Assembly: GCA_002483365.1 (NCBI GenBank)
Contig: DLHT01000006.1
Location: 555,524 to 619,523, forward strand
Length of the DNA stretch: 64,000 bases
Direction of reading: 5' to 3'
Source of the DNA: Cellvibrio sp. UBA7661
Lineage (GTDB): Bacteria > Pseudomonadota > Gammaproteobacteria > Pseudomonadales > Cellvibrionaceae
Under the pieces are notes generated by a model. It was not told the origin of the DNA. It did not search any database and worked only from the letters and a program-made list of their open reading frames with translations. Numbering within the stretch: the first letter of the stretch is position 1; every line of letters starts with the position of its first letter. Of the stretch, positions 16,665 to 26,732 are shown piece after piece. Both the position numbers and the translations under genes were made by a program.

Positions 16665-17246
16665 TTAGTGAATATGCGATTGACGAAATTGAACAGCCGC
16701 ACGGGTGTTACATGCGCGTCTGCGCATGCCCACTGCAAGCAAACCAATTGCTATCAACATCCATAACGAAGGCTCAGAAACAGATGAGACTACTGCGCTA
16801 GAAACGCCTGAGTCGATAATTTCATAATCCGCGTTATAGAATTCGTAATCCAAAACCTGTAACGCCGATTCAAATGGAACTGCTGCAAGCCAGGTAAAAG
16901 AAATTCGCGCAAAACCAGACGTTAAACCGTCAATATTAAAACTGTCGAAGAAGCCAGCGCCGAGTAGCGCATCTGGTTGGATAACAATGCTGTCCCACTC
17001 TGCCGGGCTGGTAATAATGGCCAGGTCAGCAAAAAGCGATTCAGAAAAATAGAGCGATAATCCGTTCATTACCTCGCTCGCAGACAGCGAGAGAGTAATA
17101 TCCACAGTGACCTGATTGCCCACTAATTCGGAAAATTCCGTATTGATCAGTGCGGCTTTAGCGGGATTGATCAGGCACAACAAAAGCGCAAACGTCAGGC
17201 TGATTTTTTTAAAAAGATTATTTTTATTAAAGTAATAAGTTCTCAT
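16665..17246 (-). CDS. PEP-CTERM-like secreted protein
   Basis: About 193 residues. It has an N-terminal signal peptide (FKKISLTFALLLCLINPAKA), a beta-rich middle, and a C-terminal sorting tag SEPSLWMLIAIGLLAVGMRRR: a PEP-like SEPS, a hydrophobic helix, then an Arg cluster. Such tags are processed by exosortase-type systems in exopolysaccharide-producing Gram-negatives. The start at 17246 is chosen because GGGGA, lying inside the longer frame, is its ribosome-binding site. It lies immediately upstream of the double-PL1 gene (11 bp), so the two may be co-transcribed. No exosortase gene is in the window. Function unknown. Confidence 0.78.
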   Translation of the reverse strand: MRTYYFNKNNLFKKISLTFALLLCLINPAKAALINTEFSELVGNQVTVDITLSLSASEVMNGLSLYFSESLFADLAIITSPAEWDSIVIQPDALLGAGFFDSFNIDGLTSGFARISFTWLAAVPFESALQVLDYEFYNADYEIIDSGVSSAVVSSVSEPSLWMLIAIGLLAVGMRRRACNTRAAVQFRQSHIH

Positions 17247-17377
17247 GTTATTCCCCATTTTATTAAGTTTATTTGCCGTTTAAGTAAGGGCAATCGGGGT
17301 ATGAACTGAATTGCATTGTCGATTGGAAATTTTATTGTTATGGAATTGCACTAACAGGTTTTAAAAATCTAACAATT

Positions 17378-17402
17378 AAACGACCGGCAGTGCCGGTCGT
17401 TT
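17378..17402. terminator. terminator of the PL1-CE8 lipoprotein gene
   Basis: AAACGACCGGC and GCCGGTCGTTT form an 11-bp stem with a 3-nt loop, 14 bp past the stop of the gene at 17416. The U-tract is short (UUUAAUUGUU) on the minus-strand transcript. Confidence 0.75.
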
Positions 17403-17415
17403 GTTCTGGCGTTAC

Positions 17416-20400
17416 TCAGTTATAGGTCTTGGTAATTGAGGTCAGGTGCATACCGCCTGCATTACCACCCTCGCGCGAGAAAAGGATCTTCACTTCTGTT
17501 TGCGTATGTCCTGCCGGAAGGTTAAACACGGTAGTGGTAGCAGTGCCTACTTTGGCATCATATTTAGCAAGAACATTTCCATCGCTACCGACAAACACAA
17601 TTGACCCGAGTGGGTTTCCTGCCGTTGTTGAATTGCGGTGTACAACTGTCAGTGTTACATCCCGTCCGGCATCAACAGGCACACCGATGTAAGCTCGCAT
17701 AGCATCTGCTGATGCTCCAACTACGGCTACAGGATCACCAGAAGCAAAGCCTGTCCCATTAAAATTCCATTCCAGATTCGCGCCACCGCGATGGCGCAAA
17801 GTGCCTGTCGCATTGTGGAAGAACCGCAGACCATTAATAGTGTAAGGAGTAGCAGATTGTATAATAGGGTTATTAGCTGTTCCTGCAGCCAAACTCAAAA
17901 TGCTCATGTAGTCCGCCGAGTCAAAGCTCGCCCAGGTAGCGTTTGCATCAGTACCCACATTCGCTGAACTACTGGACGATGACGAACTGGAAGCGTCGCT
18001 TGAAGCAGTCGAGCTGCTACTTGACTCATCACTGGATGCGGCGGAGCTTTCGCTCGCTGCCGCTGAACTGCTGCTGGATGCATCGCTTGATGCCGCGCTG
18101 GAAGAACTGCTGGACGAGCTGCTCGAATGGCCAAAATTGATACAGTCGGTTGTATCCTCCGGCAATGGGTTCCAACCGGCGCTGGAGTTATAGGCCGCAA
18201 AAATCTGCGCGCGGTTGCAGTAGCTGTTTTGCACCTCGCCCAGTGACAACTCGTATCCGCCGACACGGCTTGCCAGGCTGATGCTGTTGCCATTGCTGTC
18301 CATAGTCGCGAATTCGCGCCAGCCAGTATTGGCGGTCGCGGTCACGTTGCTGGTGCCGTACCAACCCGCAGCGTTGATGTGGGTGTCCATGCGGCTGTTG
18401 ATAAACACCACGTTATCCAACACCCCTGCGCCACCGGTGCGTGCCAGATAGGTCGCACCAGCAGGAATTGAGTTACCGGTCTGGCCGATGCCCTGGGTCA
18501 GGTTGGAGTTGAGGAACACAAAGCCTTTATCCGCCGCTGTCAGGGTGCGCGCCTGTACCACATAGCCACCATTGCTGGCGTTGCTGCTGTCGCCGAGCGA
18601 GCGAATTTCACTTTCCTCGAATAGCGACACGTTGTTGTTGCCCCAGATGAAATCCACGTTACCGGCGACCAGACTGCGGTAGAACCAGCTGTAGCCTTTG
18701 AGCTGCAAGGTGTCCTGCTCGCTGATGAAGTTGGCATTTTTGGCCACCAGGCGACCCGTGGAGTTGAAGTAAATCGTCTCCGCCTGACCGTTGCTGGCGG
18801 TCTTGATGGTGGTGTTTTTCAAGGTCAGGTTTTCCAGCGTCAGCATATCCGCCAACTCCACCAAAAATACCGGGCGACCAGACGAACCGGTATTCAACGC
18901 TTCCGAGTTCTGGTACTGGATCAGCGTGCCTTCGCGGCTCTCGCCCACAATGGTCAGGTTGTCTTTGTTGCGCAGATACAACAGCTCGTTGTAGGTGCCG
19001 TTGTTGACGGTAATCGTCGCTGGCTCGGATTTGCTCAGGTTCTGCATTACATAATTGAGCGCGCCTTGCACCGTGCGGAAATCTGCCGTAGTGCCGGTAT
19101 CGTCCACCGTCAACGCGGTCAGGTTGCTGGCTGGAGCTGGTTTGGTGGTAAAACTCCAGCCAGCATTTTTGCCAATCCCCTCAAACGGCAAACTCGCCAA
19201 GGTCGCGCCGGTAAAGGCTGAAGCGCTCACCGCCACGTAGTAACTGGTGTTGTACTCCAACTTTTTGCTCTGCAGGGCGATGGTCACGGTATTGCCCGAG
19301 ATGCTGATCGGGCGGGTATTCAGGGTGCGGAAACTGCCATAGCCAATGCTGTCTTTGTGATCGACCAGCTTGATGGTATCCACCACCGAATCATCGCTGC
19401 TTCTGAAGATGCGGATCGCACCTGCCGTACCCAAGGTGGGTGGCGAATCAAAGGTCAGGCTCAGGCTGGTATCGGCGTAGACATTGGTTTCATTTACCAC
19501 GGGCGACACCAAGCCAGTCAGGTTGTAGGTGGCGGTTGGCATCACAAATTGCGGTGCGATGGTGGCCGTCAGGCTGCGGCTCAGGGTTGGGTCGGAACCG
19601 CTGGTGAAAGTGATAGTGGCACTGCCCTCACCCACCGGATTCAGACTCACCTCGTAACCGTTGGTACTCACGCTCACCACCGCCGGATTGCTGGATTCCA
19701 CGGTAAAGGTGTCGTCCGCGCTCTGCTGGTTTTTGGCAGTCACGGTGATCACGCGCGCGGCATCGCCCACTTCAGCGCTGTAGTTGGCGGTAGGCGAAAT
19801 GGTCAGCTGCGATGGCACCGGCGGTTTGTCATCGGCGTTGCCGACTTTGATATCGTCGATCTCAAAGGATTTGTTGGTGGTGTAAAAACCGATCATACCG
19901 GCGTTGGCAAAACTCGCGTCTGTACCGCTGATCACCAACAGGTCGTTGTAATACACCTTGATGTCTGAACCTTTCATTTCCAGACGAACCTTGTACCAGG
20001 TGCCGTCGGTACCACCAGTCGTGCCTTGGTCAATCGGGGTGTTGTAGCGGGCGAAGATATTGTCGGTGAATGCACCGGCAACCATTTTGCCGATGGCTAC
20101 GCGGGTACTGGTATTGGCGTTTTGTACGTTAAACCCAGCGCCGTACCAGTTACTGGCATCTTGCGCGCGGGCGATGATGTACAGCTGCTTGTTGCCGGTA
20201 GAACCGTTGTTGCGCGGGCGGATACGCGCCTCCACGTAATAGTCGCCACTGCTCACACCGGTAAACGCCGCCGGTTTCACCAGCGCAAGCACACCGCCGC
20301 GGCTGGCTGCGGTATAGCGCAGCACATTGTTATCGCCCACATCATTCAGCACATCAAACACACCGGTAGGCACCGTGGTCACGGCAGATGCCGGGTCGTT

Positions 20401-23400
20401 CAGCAAATCCCAATTGCCGGAACCGCTGGCAAAGTCATCGCAGAAATACAAACCCGGTTCGGATGCGCAGGCAAACGCCGGTGCGACCGAGCTGCTTGCC
20501 GCGCTGGAAGAAGTAGCGGCAGAGCTGGTGCTGGCCGCTGAGCTGCCAACCACAACATCGGTCGATGAAGCGCTGCCCGCTGAACCGGCATTGGATGTTG
20601 CACTTCCCACCGATGAATTGCCCGCCGATGAACTGGCTGCCGAGCTGGCATCGGACGAGCTGCTGCTCACGCCGATGCCGGTGAAGTCGCAATTGCCCAG
20701 GTTTTCCGATGCGCCATAACCTTTCACACAGCCGATATTGGCGGGCAACAAGCCTTGCAACTGCGCAGGAGTGTAAGCACCGCTGTCGGTCCAGACCACC
20801 CAATCGATCAGGGCTTTGTAGCTGTTGCTGCCGCCATCGCCAATTTGCAGGTAGTTGTTGGTCGCTGTGGTGGTGGCAAACTGCACCTCTTCCTGATTCA
20901 GCACCGGTGTGCTGGAGCCATCCAAATACGCGCGCGCCCAGCCGGTGGTCGGGCTGGAGAGCGCGACAGTGAAGTGGTACACGCGGTACTGGTCCATCGC
21001 CAGACCATAGGCAGTATTCGGTGCCGGTGAACCCTCAAACTGTACGCCGTAGTTACTGGCACCATCGGCGCGCAACACCACTTTCAAACGGCTGGCGGTG
21101 GTGTCTGCGGTACCACCAAAGGTGGTTTCCAGCTCCAACACGCGCGCATTGGCGGGTGGATTAAAGCCTTTGATACCGGCAATCAGGGTGAAATATTTGG
21201 GGTAGACGCCATCGTTGCGGCCCACATTACTGATACGGGCGCGGTTGTTTTTGGTGCCGAGCGAGGTGGAATCAAACAACACCGCACCGGTGCCGGTGGC
21301 GGTGAAATCACTCGCGCTGCCCTGAATCACAAAAGGTACCTGGCTGCTGTCGGCAAGGGTGATGGCATTGGCATCAAAGGGGCTGTTACTGCCGTCATAC
21401 AGATTCCAACTGACTGATGAAGGATCGGCCGTTTGCGGTTCATCGGTTGGTGGTGGCGGCGGTTCTATATCCCACTCGGGGCGGGTACAGGCCAGTTCAG
21501 CCGGTGCCGTGGTGATCTTGCCCACGCCCGCGTATTGCTGCACATGGGCAGGCACATCTTCCACCGGAATCAGGCTGGGCGCGTAGAGGTAACCTTCGGG
21601 CAACGTCAGAGTCCCGGTGGAGCTGTTATCGGCCAGCAGTTCGTCGGCGATGATATTGGTCTCGCCCTCTTTATCGACCCAGATAATCGGCTGGCGCAAT
21701 TGGTTTTCGATCAATTCCCAGTAGCCGATCGCAATACTGTCTTGCGACATCACCGGGTTTTTGGTGTTTTCAAACACGTTGCGCTCAACGCGGATAATCG
21801 CCCCCATACGCGAGTTGATCGCCGAGGTGTCCACGTTGTGGTAGTAGTTGTTGTAGATATGGCCCTTGCCGAAGCGGAACAGCGGCAGGCGCGAGTTCAC
21901 GTGGTACCAATAGTTGTGGTGCCAGGTGATACGGCGGTCAAAATTGTCCTCGTCGGATGAACCCCAGAGCGAGGTTTTCCAGCTGTCGTGCAGGTAGTTG
22001 TAAGAGATGGTGATATCCGCCACATCGCTGCGGCCGCTGACCAGCTCATCGTAATAGTCTTTTTTGTACTCATCGCGCAACACCGGGTCGGTGATGCTGT
22101 CGGGTACGGCAACATTCAAATCATTGAACAGCTCGTTGTGGTCAATCCACACATTGCGCACAGGGCCATTGCGGCCATCAATGGTGATGATGTCGCCCTG
22201 ACCGCGGGTTTGCGGCACCTTGTACATTTTCAAGTTGCGCACAATCACGTTGCTGGCGGTGATATGGATACCAGTGCCCCAGAATTCGGCGTTATCGCCA
22301 CGGCCGATAATCGACACATTGGGGCGGTTGAGTTTGATGTCTTTATTGCCCGAGTTGTGCCAGGTAATTACCCCGTCCACATAGATGGTCAGGGGTTTAT
22401 CAGCATAAGCAGGGTTAGTCAGTGCCGCCGTTAAATCCGCCCCGTTACACACCGCCACCTCCACCATACCTGCGCCGCTACCACCGGTGGTGCCGCCATT
22501 GAGTGAGGCAAAACCGTAAACGGTGTTGAAATCCGGCGCAGCGCCAATCGCAGATGAGCTGGAACTGCTCGATAAAGCAGTCGAACTGGTTGATGAAGCG
22601 CTTGCAGGCACAGCCGGTGTGCTCGACGGCGCAACGCTGGAAGCAGGCACTGAACTGGGCACTGGCGCTATGCTGGAAGCCGCAACACTGGAAGGAACAA
22701 CACTGGCAAGGGAAGAACTGGACGGCACAGGTACAACAAGCTCACTGGATTGCGCCGAGGACTCCGCGACCGCCGAGCTGGCTGGCACCTGGGGCGCTGA
22801 GCTCAGGCTGGAACTGGAACTTTCATCGACCGGAACACCATTAAACTCCAGAGTATCGCGCAGGTGCGCAAGTGCCTGCTGCACCGATACCACCGTGGTA
22901 TTCACCGAGCCGGAATTGGCGACCAAATTGGTCACCGCAGGCAGGGCAGCAAACTGGGCGATGCTTAAATTGAAATCCACCGGTGCCGCTGACTGGCTGG
23001 CAATCGGGCTGATAGTAATACCGTTATTGGGATTGCCATCGGTATCCAGCGATTGCAACAGGCGCGCAATATTCAGCACCACGGGCGCTGCCGGATTCAG
23101 TGTCTGCGCCATATCCAGCGGGGTCACTATGCCTTTGGCCGGAGCACTGGGGAACACCAGATCGCCAATAAAAAATGTCACCGTCTCACCGGGCAAGTAA
23201 TCAAACTCGCCGCGCTCATTGGTCACCCCGGTGCGCGATTCAGTGCGGTAGCCAATACCTGCCACAAAGGCATCGACCAACACCCCGACTGAGGGAACCG
23301 GATCGGGTGTTGCCGCCTGGCTACTGGCGGTTTGGATAGAGCTGGTTTGCACCGGCGCACTGGATTTTTGCGTACCCACCGGTGCTGAGCTGGCAGGTGA

Positions 23401-23478
23401 GGTTCCGTTTTTGGAATCGCCTCCACAGGCGCCCAGCAGTGCAGAAAGTAAAACAGCGGCTAGCAGATGGATTTTCAT
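17416..23478 (-). CDS. bifunctional pectate lyase (PL1) - pectin methylesterase (CE8) lipoprotein
   Basis: About 2020 residues from the ATG at 23478 (the frame extends to 23622, but the lipoprotein signal MKIHLLAAVLLSALLGAC fixes the start). Order: lipobox Cys18; N-terminal domain ~55-235; Ser linker; PL1 domain ~313-666 (VWIDHNELF, DELVSGRSDVADITISYN, RLPLFRFGKGH); LamG-like beta-sandwich ~683-913; Ser linker; a second jelly-roll domain ~1000-1216; two Ig-like domains ~1221-1450; CE8 pectin methylesterase ~1451-1776 (AETIYFNS, SEQDTLQLKG, GNVDFIWGNN, GWREF, carrying the two catalytic Asp and substrate-binding Arg regions); poly-Ser linker; and a C-terminal binding-like domain ~1841-2020. CE8 removes methyl esters and so makes substrate for the lyase. 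Probably anchored to the outer membrane. Confidence 0.9.
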   Translation of the reverse strand: MKIHLLAAVLLSALLGACGGDSKNGTSPASSAPVGTQKSSAPVQTSSIQTASSQAATPDPVPSVGVLVDAFVAGIGYRTESRTGVTNERGEFDYLPGETVTFFIGDLVFPSAPAKGIVTPLDMAQTLNPAAPVVLNIARLLQSLDTDGNPNNGITISPIASQSAAPVDFNLSIAQFAALPAVTNLVANSGSVNTTVVSVQQALAHLRDTLEFNGVPVDESSSSSLSSAPQVPASSAVAESSAQSSELVVPVPSSSSLASVVPSSVAASSIAPVPSSVPASSVAPSSTPAVPASASSTSSTALSSSSSSSAIGAAPDFNTVYGFASLNGGTTGGSGAGMVEVAVCNGADLTAALTNPAYADKPLTIYVDGVITWHNSGNKDIKLNRPNVSIIGRGDNAEFWGTGIHITASNVIVRNLKMYKVPQTRGQGDIITIDGRNGPVRNVWIDHNELFNDLNVAVPDSITDPVLRDEYKKDYYDELVSGRSDVADITISYNYLHDSWKTSLWGSSDEDNFDRRITWHHNYWYHVNSRLPLFRFGKGHIYNNYYHNVDTSAINSRMGAIIRVERNVFENTKNPVMSQDSIAIGYWELIENQLRQPIIWVDKEGETNIIADELLADNSSTGTLTLPEGYLYAPSLIPVEDVPAHVQQYAGVGKITTAPAELACTRPEWDIEPPPPPTDEPQTADPSSVSWNLYDGSNSPFDANAITLADSSQVPFVIQGSASDFTATGTGAVLFDSTSLGTKNNRARISNVGRNDGVYPKYFTLIAGIKGFNPPANARVLELETTFGGTADTTASRLKVVLRADGASNYGVQFEGSPAPNTAYGLAMDQYRVYHFTVALSSPTTGWARAYLDGSSTPVLNQEEVQFATTTATNNYLQIGDGGSNSYKALIDWVVWTDSGAYTPAQLQGLLPANIGCVKGYGASENLGNCDFTGIGVSSSSSDASSAASSSAGNSSVGSATSNAGSAGSASSTDVVVGSSAASTSSAATSSSAASSSVAPAFACASEPGLYFCDDFASGSGNWDLLNDPASAVTTVPTGVFDVLNDVGDNNVLRYTAASRGGVLALVKPAAFTGVSSGDYYVEARIRPRNNGSTGNKQLYIIARAQDASNWYGAGFNVQNANTSTRVAIGKMVAGAFTDNIFARYNTPIDQGTTGGTDGTWYKVRLEMKGSDIKVYYNDLLVISGTDASFANAGMIGFYTTNKSFEIDDIKVGNADDKPPVPSQLTISPTANYSAEVGDAARVITVTAKNQQSADDTFTVESSNPAVVSVSTNGYEVSLNPVGEGSATITFTSGSDPTLSRSLTATIAPQFVMPTATYNLTGLVSPVVNETNVYADTSLSLTFDSPPTLGTAGAIRIFRSSDDSVVDTIKLVDHKDSIGYGSFRTLNTRPISISGNTVTIALQSKKLEYNTSYYVAVSASAFTGATLASLPFEGIGKNAGWSFTTKPAPASNLTALTVDDTGTTADFRTVQGALNYVMQNLSKSEPATITVNNGTYNELLYLRNKDNLTIVGESREGTLIQYQNSEALNTGSSGRPVFLVELADMLTLENLTLKNTTIKTASNGQAETIYFNSTGRLVAKNANFISEQDTLQLKGYSWFYRSLVAGNVDFIWGNNNVSLFEESEIRSLGDSSNASNGGYVVQARTLTAADKGFVFLNSNLTQGIGQTGNSIPAGATYLARTGGAGVLDNVVFINSRMDTHINAAGWYGTSNVTATANTGWREFATMDSNGNSISLASRVGGYELSLGEVQNSYCNRAQIFAAYNSSAGWNPLPEDTTDCINFGHSSSSSSSSSSAASSDASSSSSAAASESSAASSDESSSSSTASSDASSSSSSSSSANVGTDANATWASFDSADYMSILSLAAGTANNPIIQSATPYTINGLRFFHNATGTLRHRGGANLEWNFNGTGFASGDPVAVVGASADAMRAYIGVPVDAGRDVTLTVVHRNSTTAGNPLGSIVFVGSDGNVLAKYDAKVGTATTTVFNLPAGHTQTEVKILFSREGGNAGGMHLTSITKTYN

Positions 23479-24099
23479 GATGCACTCACAGTTGTTGTTA
23501 TTTTTGATCTGGCGTACGCCAAATTCGGGCCAATAACTACCACCAGCGGGGCTGACGATAGCCTCTGGTATCAACCGTTTACTGAAAATCACTGCCAAGT
23601 CAGGTTTTATTATCAGGTCCATCGCTGCGTCATGCGCAACTGACGGCCACAGCTCAAGGCTGTAAAAAACACGAGCGAAAACAATACCGAATAACCCCCT
23701 GACGGGACTTACTAAGCCTTGAATCGCTTATCAATTACTTACTAAAACTGATACTTACTGAGGAATACCAACTGCCGGGGAATGTGAGGCTGTGCCTCTT
23801 ATTGTTGAGTCCGCCAACCTGACTAACATGCGTGATTAAACTTATTGATGCATGACGATAAAGCAGGTTTTTGACGTCTCTTATTACCTTTCTGTGAAGG
23901 TGATCGCATTCTATACCCAAGGTTTTGCAAAGCGCCAGCCCTGAATGCGATTAATTATTAAACAAAAATGGAATAAAACGACAATCCGCAGCAAGCAAGC
24001 CGGTAAAGCTCGCCTGCGAGGCTTGTTACAACGCCCCCGCGAATTGGAACGCGCAAGTGAAGGCATCTCCACCAAAGTATTTAGCGCGTGAAATTACGA
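23479..24099. other. intergenic region upstream of the PL1-CE8 gene
   Basis: About 620 bp. The promoter of the pectinase gene should lie in the right part of it. The only open frame of note is a 48-codon basic frame on the plus strand (23945-24091, MRLIIKQKWN...), without a ribosome-binding site or recognisable family; I do not call it a gene. No terminator for the DUF1444 gene is evident. Confidence 0.4.
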
Positions 24100-25206
24100 T
24101 CAGCAATAACGCTTGCATACACCGTCTTCAAACACATACCCATGTGGACTAATTGAATACGCCAGCTCGTTGTAACCACTCTGCGCCAAATGCGCAGCTA
24201 TTTCCAATGCAGCAGAATCCTGTTTACCGGCAATCAATACCATGTCACGCGCGGGGATAAAAAAGACCGGTGTGTCACCAATGCTGTTGGTAATCTCGGC
24301 AATTTTTTCTGGAAAAACCAACACCGATGCATCGTAATTTCCATCGACACGGAAGCGATATAATTTTCCCTGTTGGGTATCAATCGACTGCAGGTGTGCA
24401 TTGTGATGCGCAAAATGCATTTTGAGATATTCAGATCCCATCTGCGCCAATTGCTCGCGTTGGATACCGAATTCTTTCAGTCCATCGTGATTTAAGTACT
24501 GCATGCCGGTTTCGCTATCCAATACGTACAGCAAAAACAAATCATCGTTGATAGGTTCATAACAAAACGGCAAATCGCCCTGGGCAAAACCGGCATCTAT
24601 TAATTGTTGTTTACTCGCTGCCATAAATTCAGCCGAGCGCACCACCGGAAAAATATGTTCTTTGGTTTTATTTTTTTCGGGCTGCACAATTGCCTCAAAG
24701 CTATTGAGCTGTTCATTCACGACAACATCCAGCAAACGCGTGCCGGAACTATAGGCGCTGTAAGCATTACCTAAATGCGTATTGACCTCAAATCCATCCA
24801 GATTAATGGCAAGGCCTAACTCATCGTTCACTTGAATTTTTGCTTGCGGATAGCGTGCAAGTAATGACTGAACATATAAACGCGCAAACTCTGCTCTTGT
24901 TAACAGCGCAGCGGTCGCGCTGTAGCCGCCAAAGTGATATCCGATAAAACAACCAGCGATAACCGGTAATGACACCAACAGAATTAGTTTCAATTGATCC
25001 GTGCGAATACTTAATCCAAAAATCACTATGCCTGCTACAACAACCGCAACCATAGCGATCACAGTCAACGCAATACAAATCCAGGTAACAGCATTGGCTT
25101 TTAATTTTGCGCCACAGTATGCGCAATTGCAGCTCAGCGAATTAATACCATTGCACCAAGCGCCAAACGAAATGGGGCGCTGGTTGCAGTGCGGGCAGTT
25201 TTTCAT
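24100..25206 (-). CDS. zinc-ribbon membrane protein with DUF1444-like domain
   Basis: 368 residues. It starts with a zinc-ribbon-like CPHCNQRP...CNCAYCGAKL (four or more Cys in pairs), followed by two hydrophobic helices (~40-66 and 73-93). A soluble C-terminal region of about 260 residues follows, which resembles DUF1444 proteins (VVNEQLNSFEAIVQPEKN, FPVVRSAEFM, YVLDSETGMQYLN). No enzymatic motif is visible. GGAG lies upstream of the ATG. It stands alone downstream of the two-component operon. Function unknown; family assignment by general resemblance only. Confidence 0.65.
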   Translation of the reverse strand: MKNCPHCNQRPISFGAWCNGINSLSCNCAYCGAKLKANAVTWICIALTVIAMVAVVVAGIVIFGLSIRTDQLKLILLVSLPVIAGCFIGYHFGGYSATAALLTRAEFARLYVQSLLARYPQAKIQVNDELGLAINLDGFEVNTHLGNAYSAYSSGTRLLDVVVNEQLNSFEAIVQPEKNKTKEHIFPVVRSAEFMAASKQQLIDAGFAQGDLPFCYEPINDDLFLLYVLDSETGMQYLNHDGLKEFGIQREQLAQMGSEYLKMHFAHHNAHLQSIDTQQGKLYRFRVDGNYDASVLVFPEKIAEITNSIGDTPVFFIPARDMVLIAGKQDSAALEIAAHLAQSGYNELAYSISPHGYVFEDGVCKRYC

Positions 25207-25313
25207 GGTGACTCCGTGTTGTTAATTTATTAAATTCAATTCGCAGCCAAATTGCCAAAACGAATGGCATTGGTTCTGTTGTTCCATACTAATAGATTTT
25301 GAAAAACTGTTGT

Positions 25314-25348
25314 TATGTAATTCCAGGATCTAATGTTGGAATTACATA
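25314..25348 (-). terminator. stem-loop at the end of the rstB-like gene
   Basis: TATGTAATTCCA and TGGAATTACATA form a perfect 12-bp stem with an 11-nt loop that overlaps the stop codon of the histidine kinase gene. On the minus-strand transcript a five-U run comes only about 8 nt after the stem, so termination may be imperfect. Confidence 0.5.
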
Positions 25349-26700
25349 GAAGGAGACTTCGGCCAACGCACCTGCGCCCTTGCGCCGCCCAAGATTTCCG
25401 GTTCGACAAATTCGGCGCGGCCGTTGTGCCATTGCATGATGCGTTTGACGATGGCGAGACCCAAGCCAAAACCGCCGGTTGCGGAACCTGTAGGATTAGC
25501 GGCTTCTTCGCTGCCGTCATGTTCGTGATAAAGGCGAACAAACGAATCAAACACGCGCTCGCGTTTGTCGGCCGGAATGCCGGAGCCGTCATCTTCTACC
25601 GCAATAATATATTCACTTGCAGTCTGCATCAGCTCGATACGGATGCGCGATTTAGCGTAGCGTGCGGCGTTGTTGATAAAATTTTGCAGCACCGTTTCCA
25701 TGAGTTTCCATTCACAGATAAATTCGGCGTTATTAGTGAGATCGCACACTTCCAATTGTAAATGTTGGCCGGATGATTGCCGGATAAAACGCTGCTGGAG
25801 TTCATCGAGCAAATCACGCATATGGCCGCGTGTTTGTTGCAACTGTTGGGATTTCTGTTCAAAGCCCGCGTAGTTGAGCAACGCACTAATCAATGCTTCC
25901 ATCTCGGCAATATCCTGTTCAATACTGCGCAACTGGCGGCGGTCTTTATCGCTGAGTTGTTCTTCATTGACCATCGCCAGCGCAAACTTCATGCGCGCCA
26001 AGGGCGTGCGCAATTCGTGAGAGACCGCATTGGTCATTTCGCGGTGCGATGCAATTAATTCACGCAGCCGCTGCGCCATATGGTTGAACGCTTGCGCGAG
26101 TGGATAGAGTGTTGAAGTGGGAGAAATTTTCAGGGTGTCCGGCACACCATCTTTGCCGAGTGCACGGGTTTGTACTTCCAGCTTTTTGCTATCGCGTGAA
26201 AGCGGCCACACCCATAAATAAATCACCAAGGCGATGGCGAGATAAAAGCCGATCAATAAAAAATTATATAAAGGCGATTCCTGATCATTGGTTTGCGCTG
26301 TGCTGAGCATAATGACCTGATCGGTTTGTGCGAGGCGTTTGTACCAGATAATCTGTTGGTCGCTGGTGGCAGCAATTATTTTTCCCGCTTGCAATTCTTG
26401 CATGGCAGCGGATTGTGCCAAATCATCCAGTGCTAATATTTCCAGCCCAATGTGCAATTGCGCACTGAGCTGTTGTGCTTTAGCTGACAAAAAGTTTTCT
26501 TGTTGCGGCTGTTGTTGTAATTGTTGCTGCGGTAAAGCCTCTTCTATTAATTCATGTTCAATTAATTGGAAGAGCGCATAAATTTCCGCGCTGGGCTCCT
26601 GCTCGGGCGCAATGCTCTCCCAAAATTGGTTCAAGCCCCAACCGATCAATAACACCGAGGCTACGATAAAAAAATAGAGCGTGATAAATGCCCGGTTCAT
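25342..26700 (-). CDS. rstB: RstB-like sensor histidine kinase
   Basis: About 452 residues: TM1 (AFITLYFFIVASVLLIGWGL), a periplasmic loop with a Gln-rich patch (~45-55), TM2 (FLLIGFYLAIALVIYLWVW), HAMP, the H-box AVSHELRTPLARMKFAL, N-box NFINNAARYAKS, G-boxes EDDGSGIP and GGFGLGLAIVKR. It phosphorylates the adjacent OmpR-type regulator. The start at 26700 (MNRAFITLYFF) puts TM1 at the normal place. An ATG at 26751 lies inside a large inverted repeat and would add 17 residues, so it is not preferred; neither start has a strong ribosome-binding site. An inverted repeat separates it from the regulator gene. Confidence 0.88.
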   Translation of the reverse strand: MNRAFITLYFFIVASVLLIGWGLNQFWESIAPEQEPSAEIYALFQLIEHELIEEALPQQQLQQQPQQENFLSAKAQQLSAQLHIGLEILALDDLAQSAAMQELQAGKIIAATSDQQIIWYKRLAQTDQVIMLSTAQTNDQESPLYNFLLIGFYLAIALVIYLWVWPLSRDSKKLEVQTRALGKDGVPDTLKISPTSTLYPLAQAFNHMAQRLRELIASHREMTNAVSHELRTPLARMKFALAMVNEEQLSDKDRRQLRSIEQDIAEMEALISALLNYAGFEQKSQQLQQTRGHMRDLLDELQQRFIRQSSGQHLQLEVCDLTNNAEFICEWKLMETVLQNFINNAARYAKSRIRIELMQTASEYIIAVEDDGSGIPADKRERVFDSFVRLYHEHDGSEEAANPTGSATGGFGLGLAIVKRIMQWHNGRAEFVEPEILGGARAQVRWPKSPSM

Positions 26701-26732
26701 ATTATGAAAAACCGCTACAAGCCCGGAGGAAT

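Noticed and set aside
21890..21912. CACGTG hexamer in the PL1-CE8 gene as a parS site
   Set aside because: Only about 9 of 16 positions match outside and around the core; too weak.
19357..23200. Several 75-225-codon open frames opposite the PL1-CE8 gene
   Set aside because: They arise from G/C-rich third positions and serine-codon runs of the real gene read backwards; Glu/Leu/Ala-only repeats are complements of Ser linkers.
23945..24091. 48-codon basic open frame in the gap before the PL1-CE8 gene
   Set aside because: It has an ATG and an ordinary composition, but no ribosome-binding site, no known family and no supporting context.
23880..24095. Possible riboswitch (cyclic-di-GMP type) in the gap
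   Set aside because: The conserved core sequences of that class are not present on either strand.
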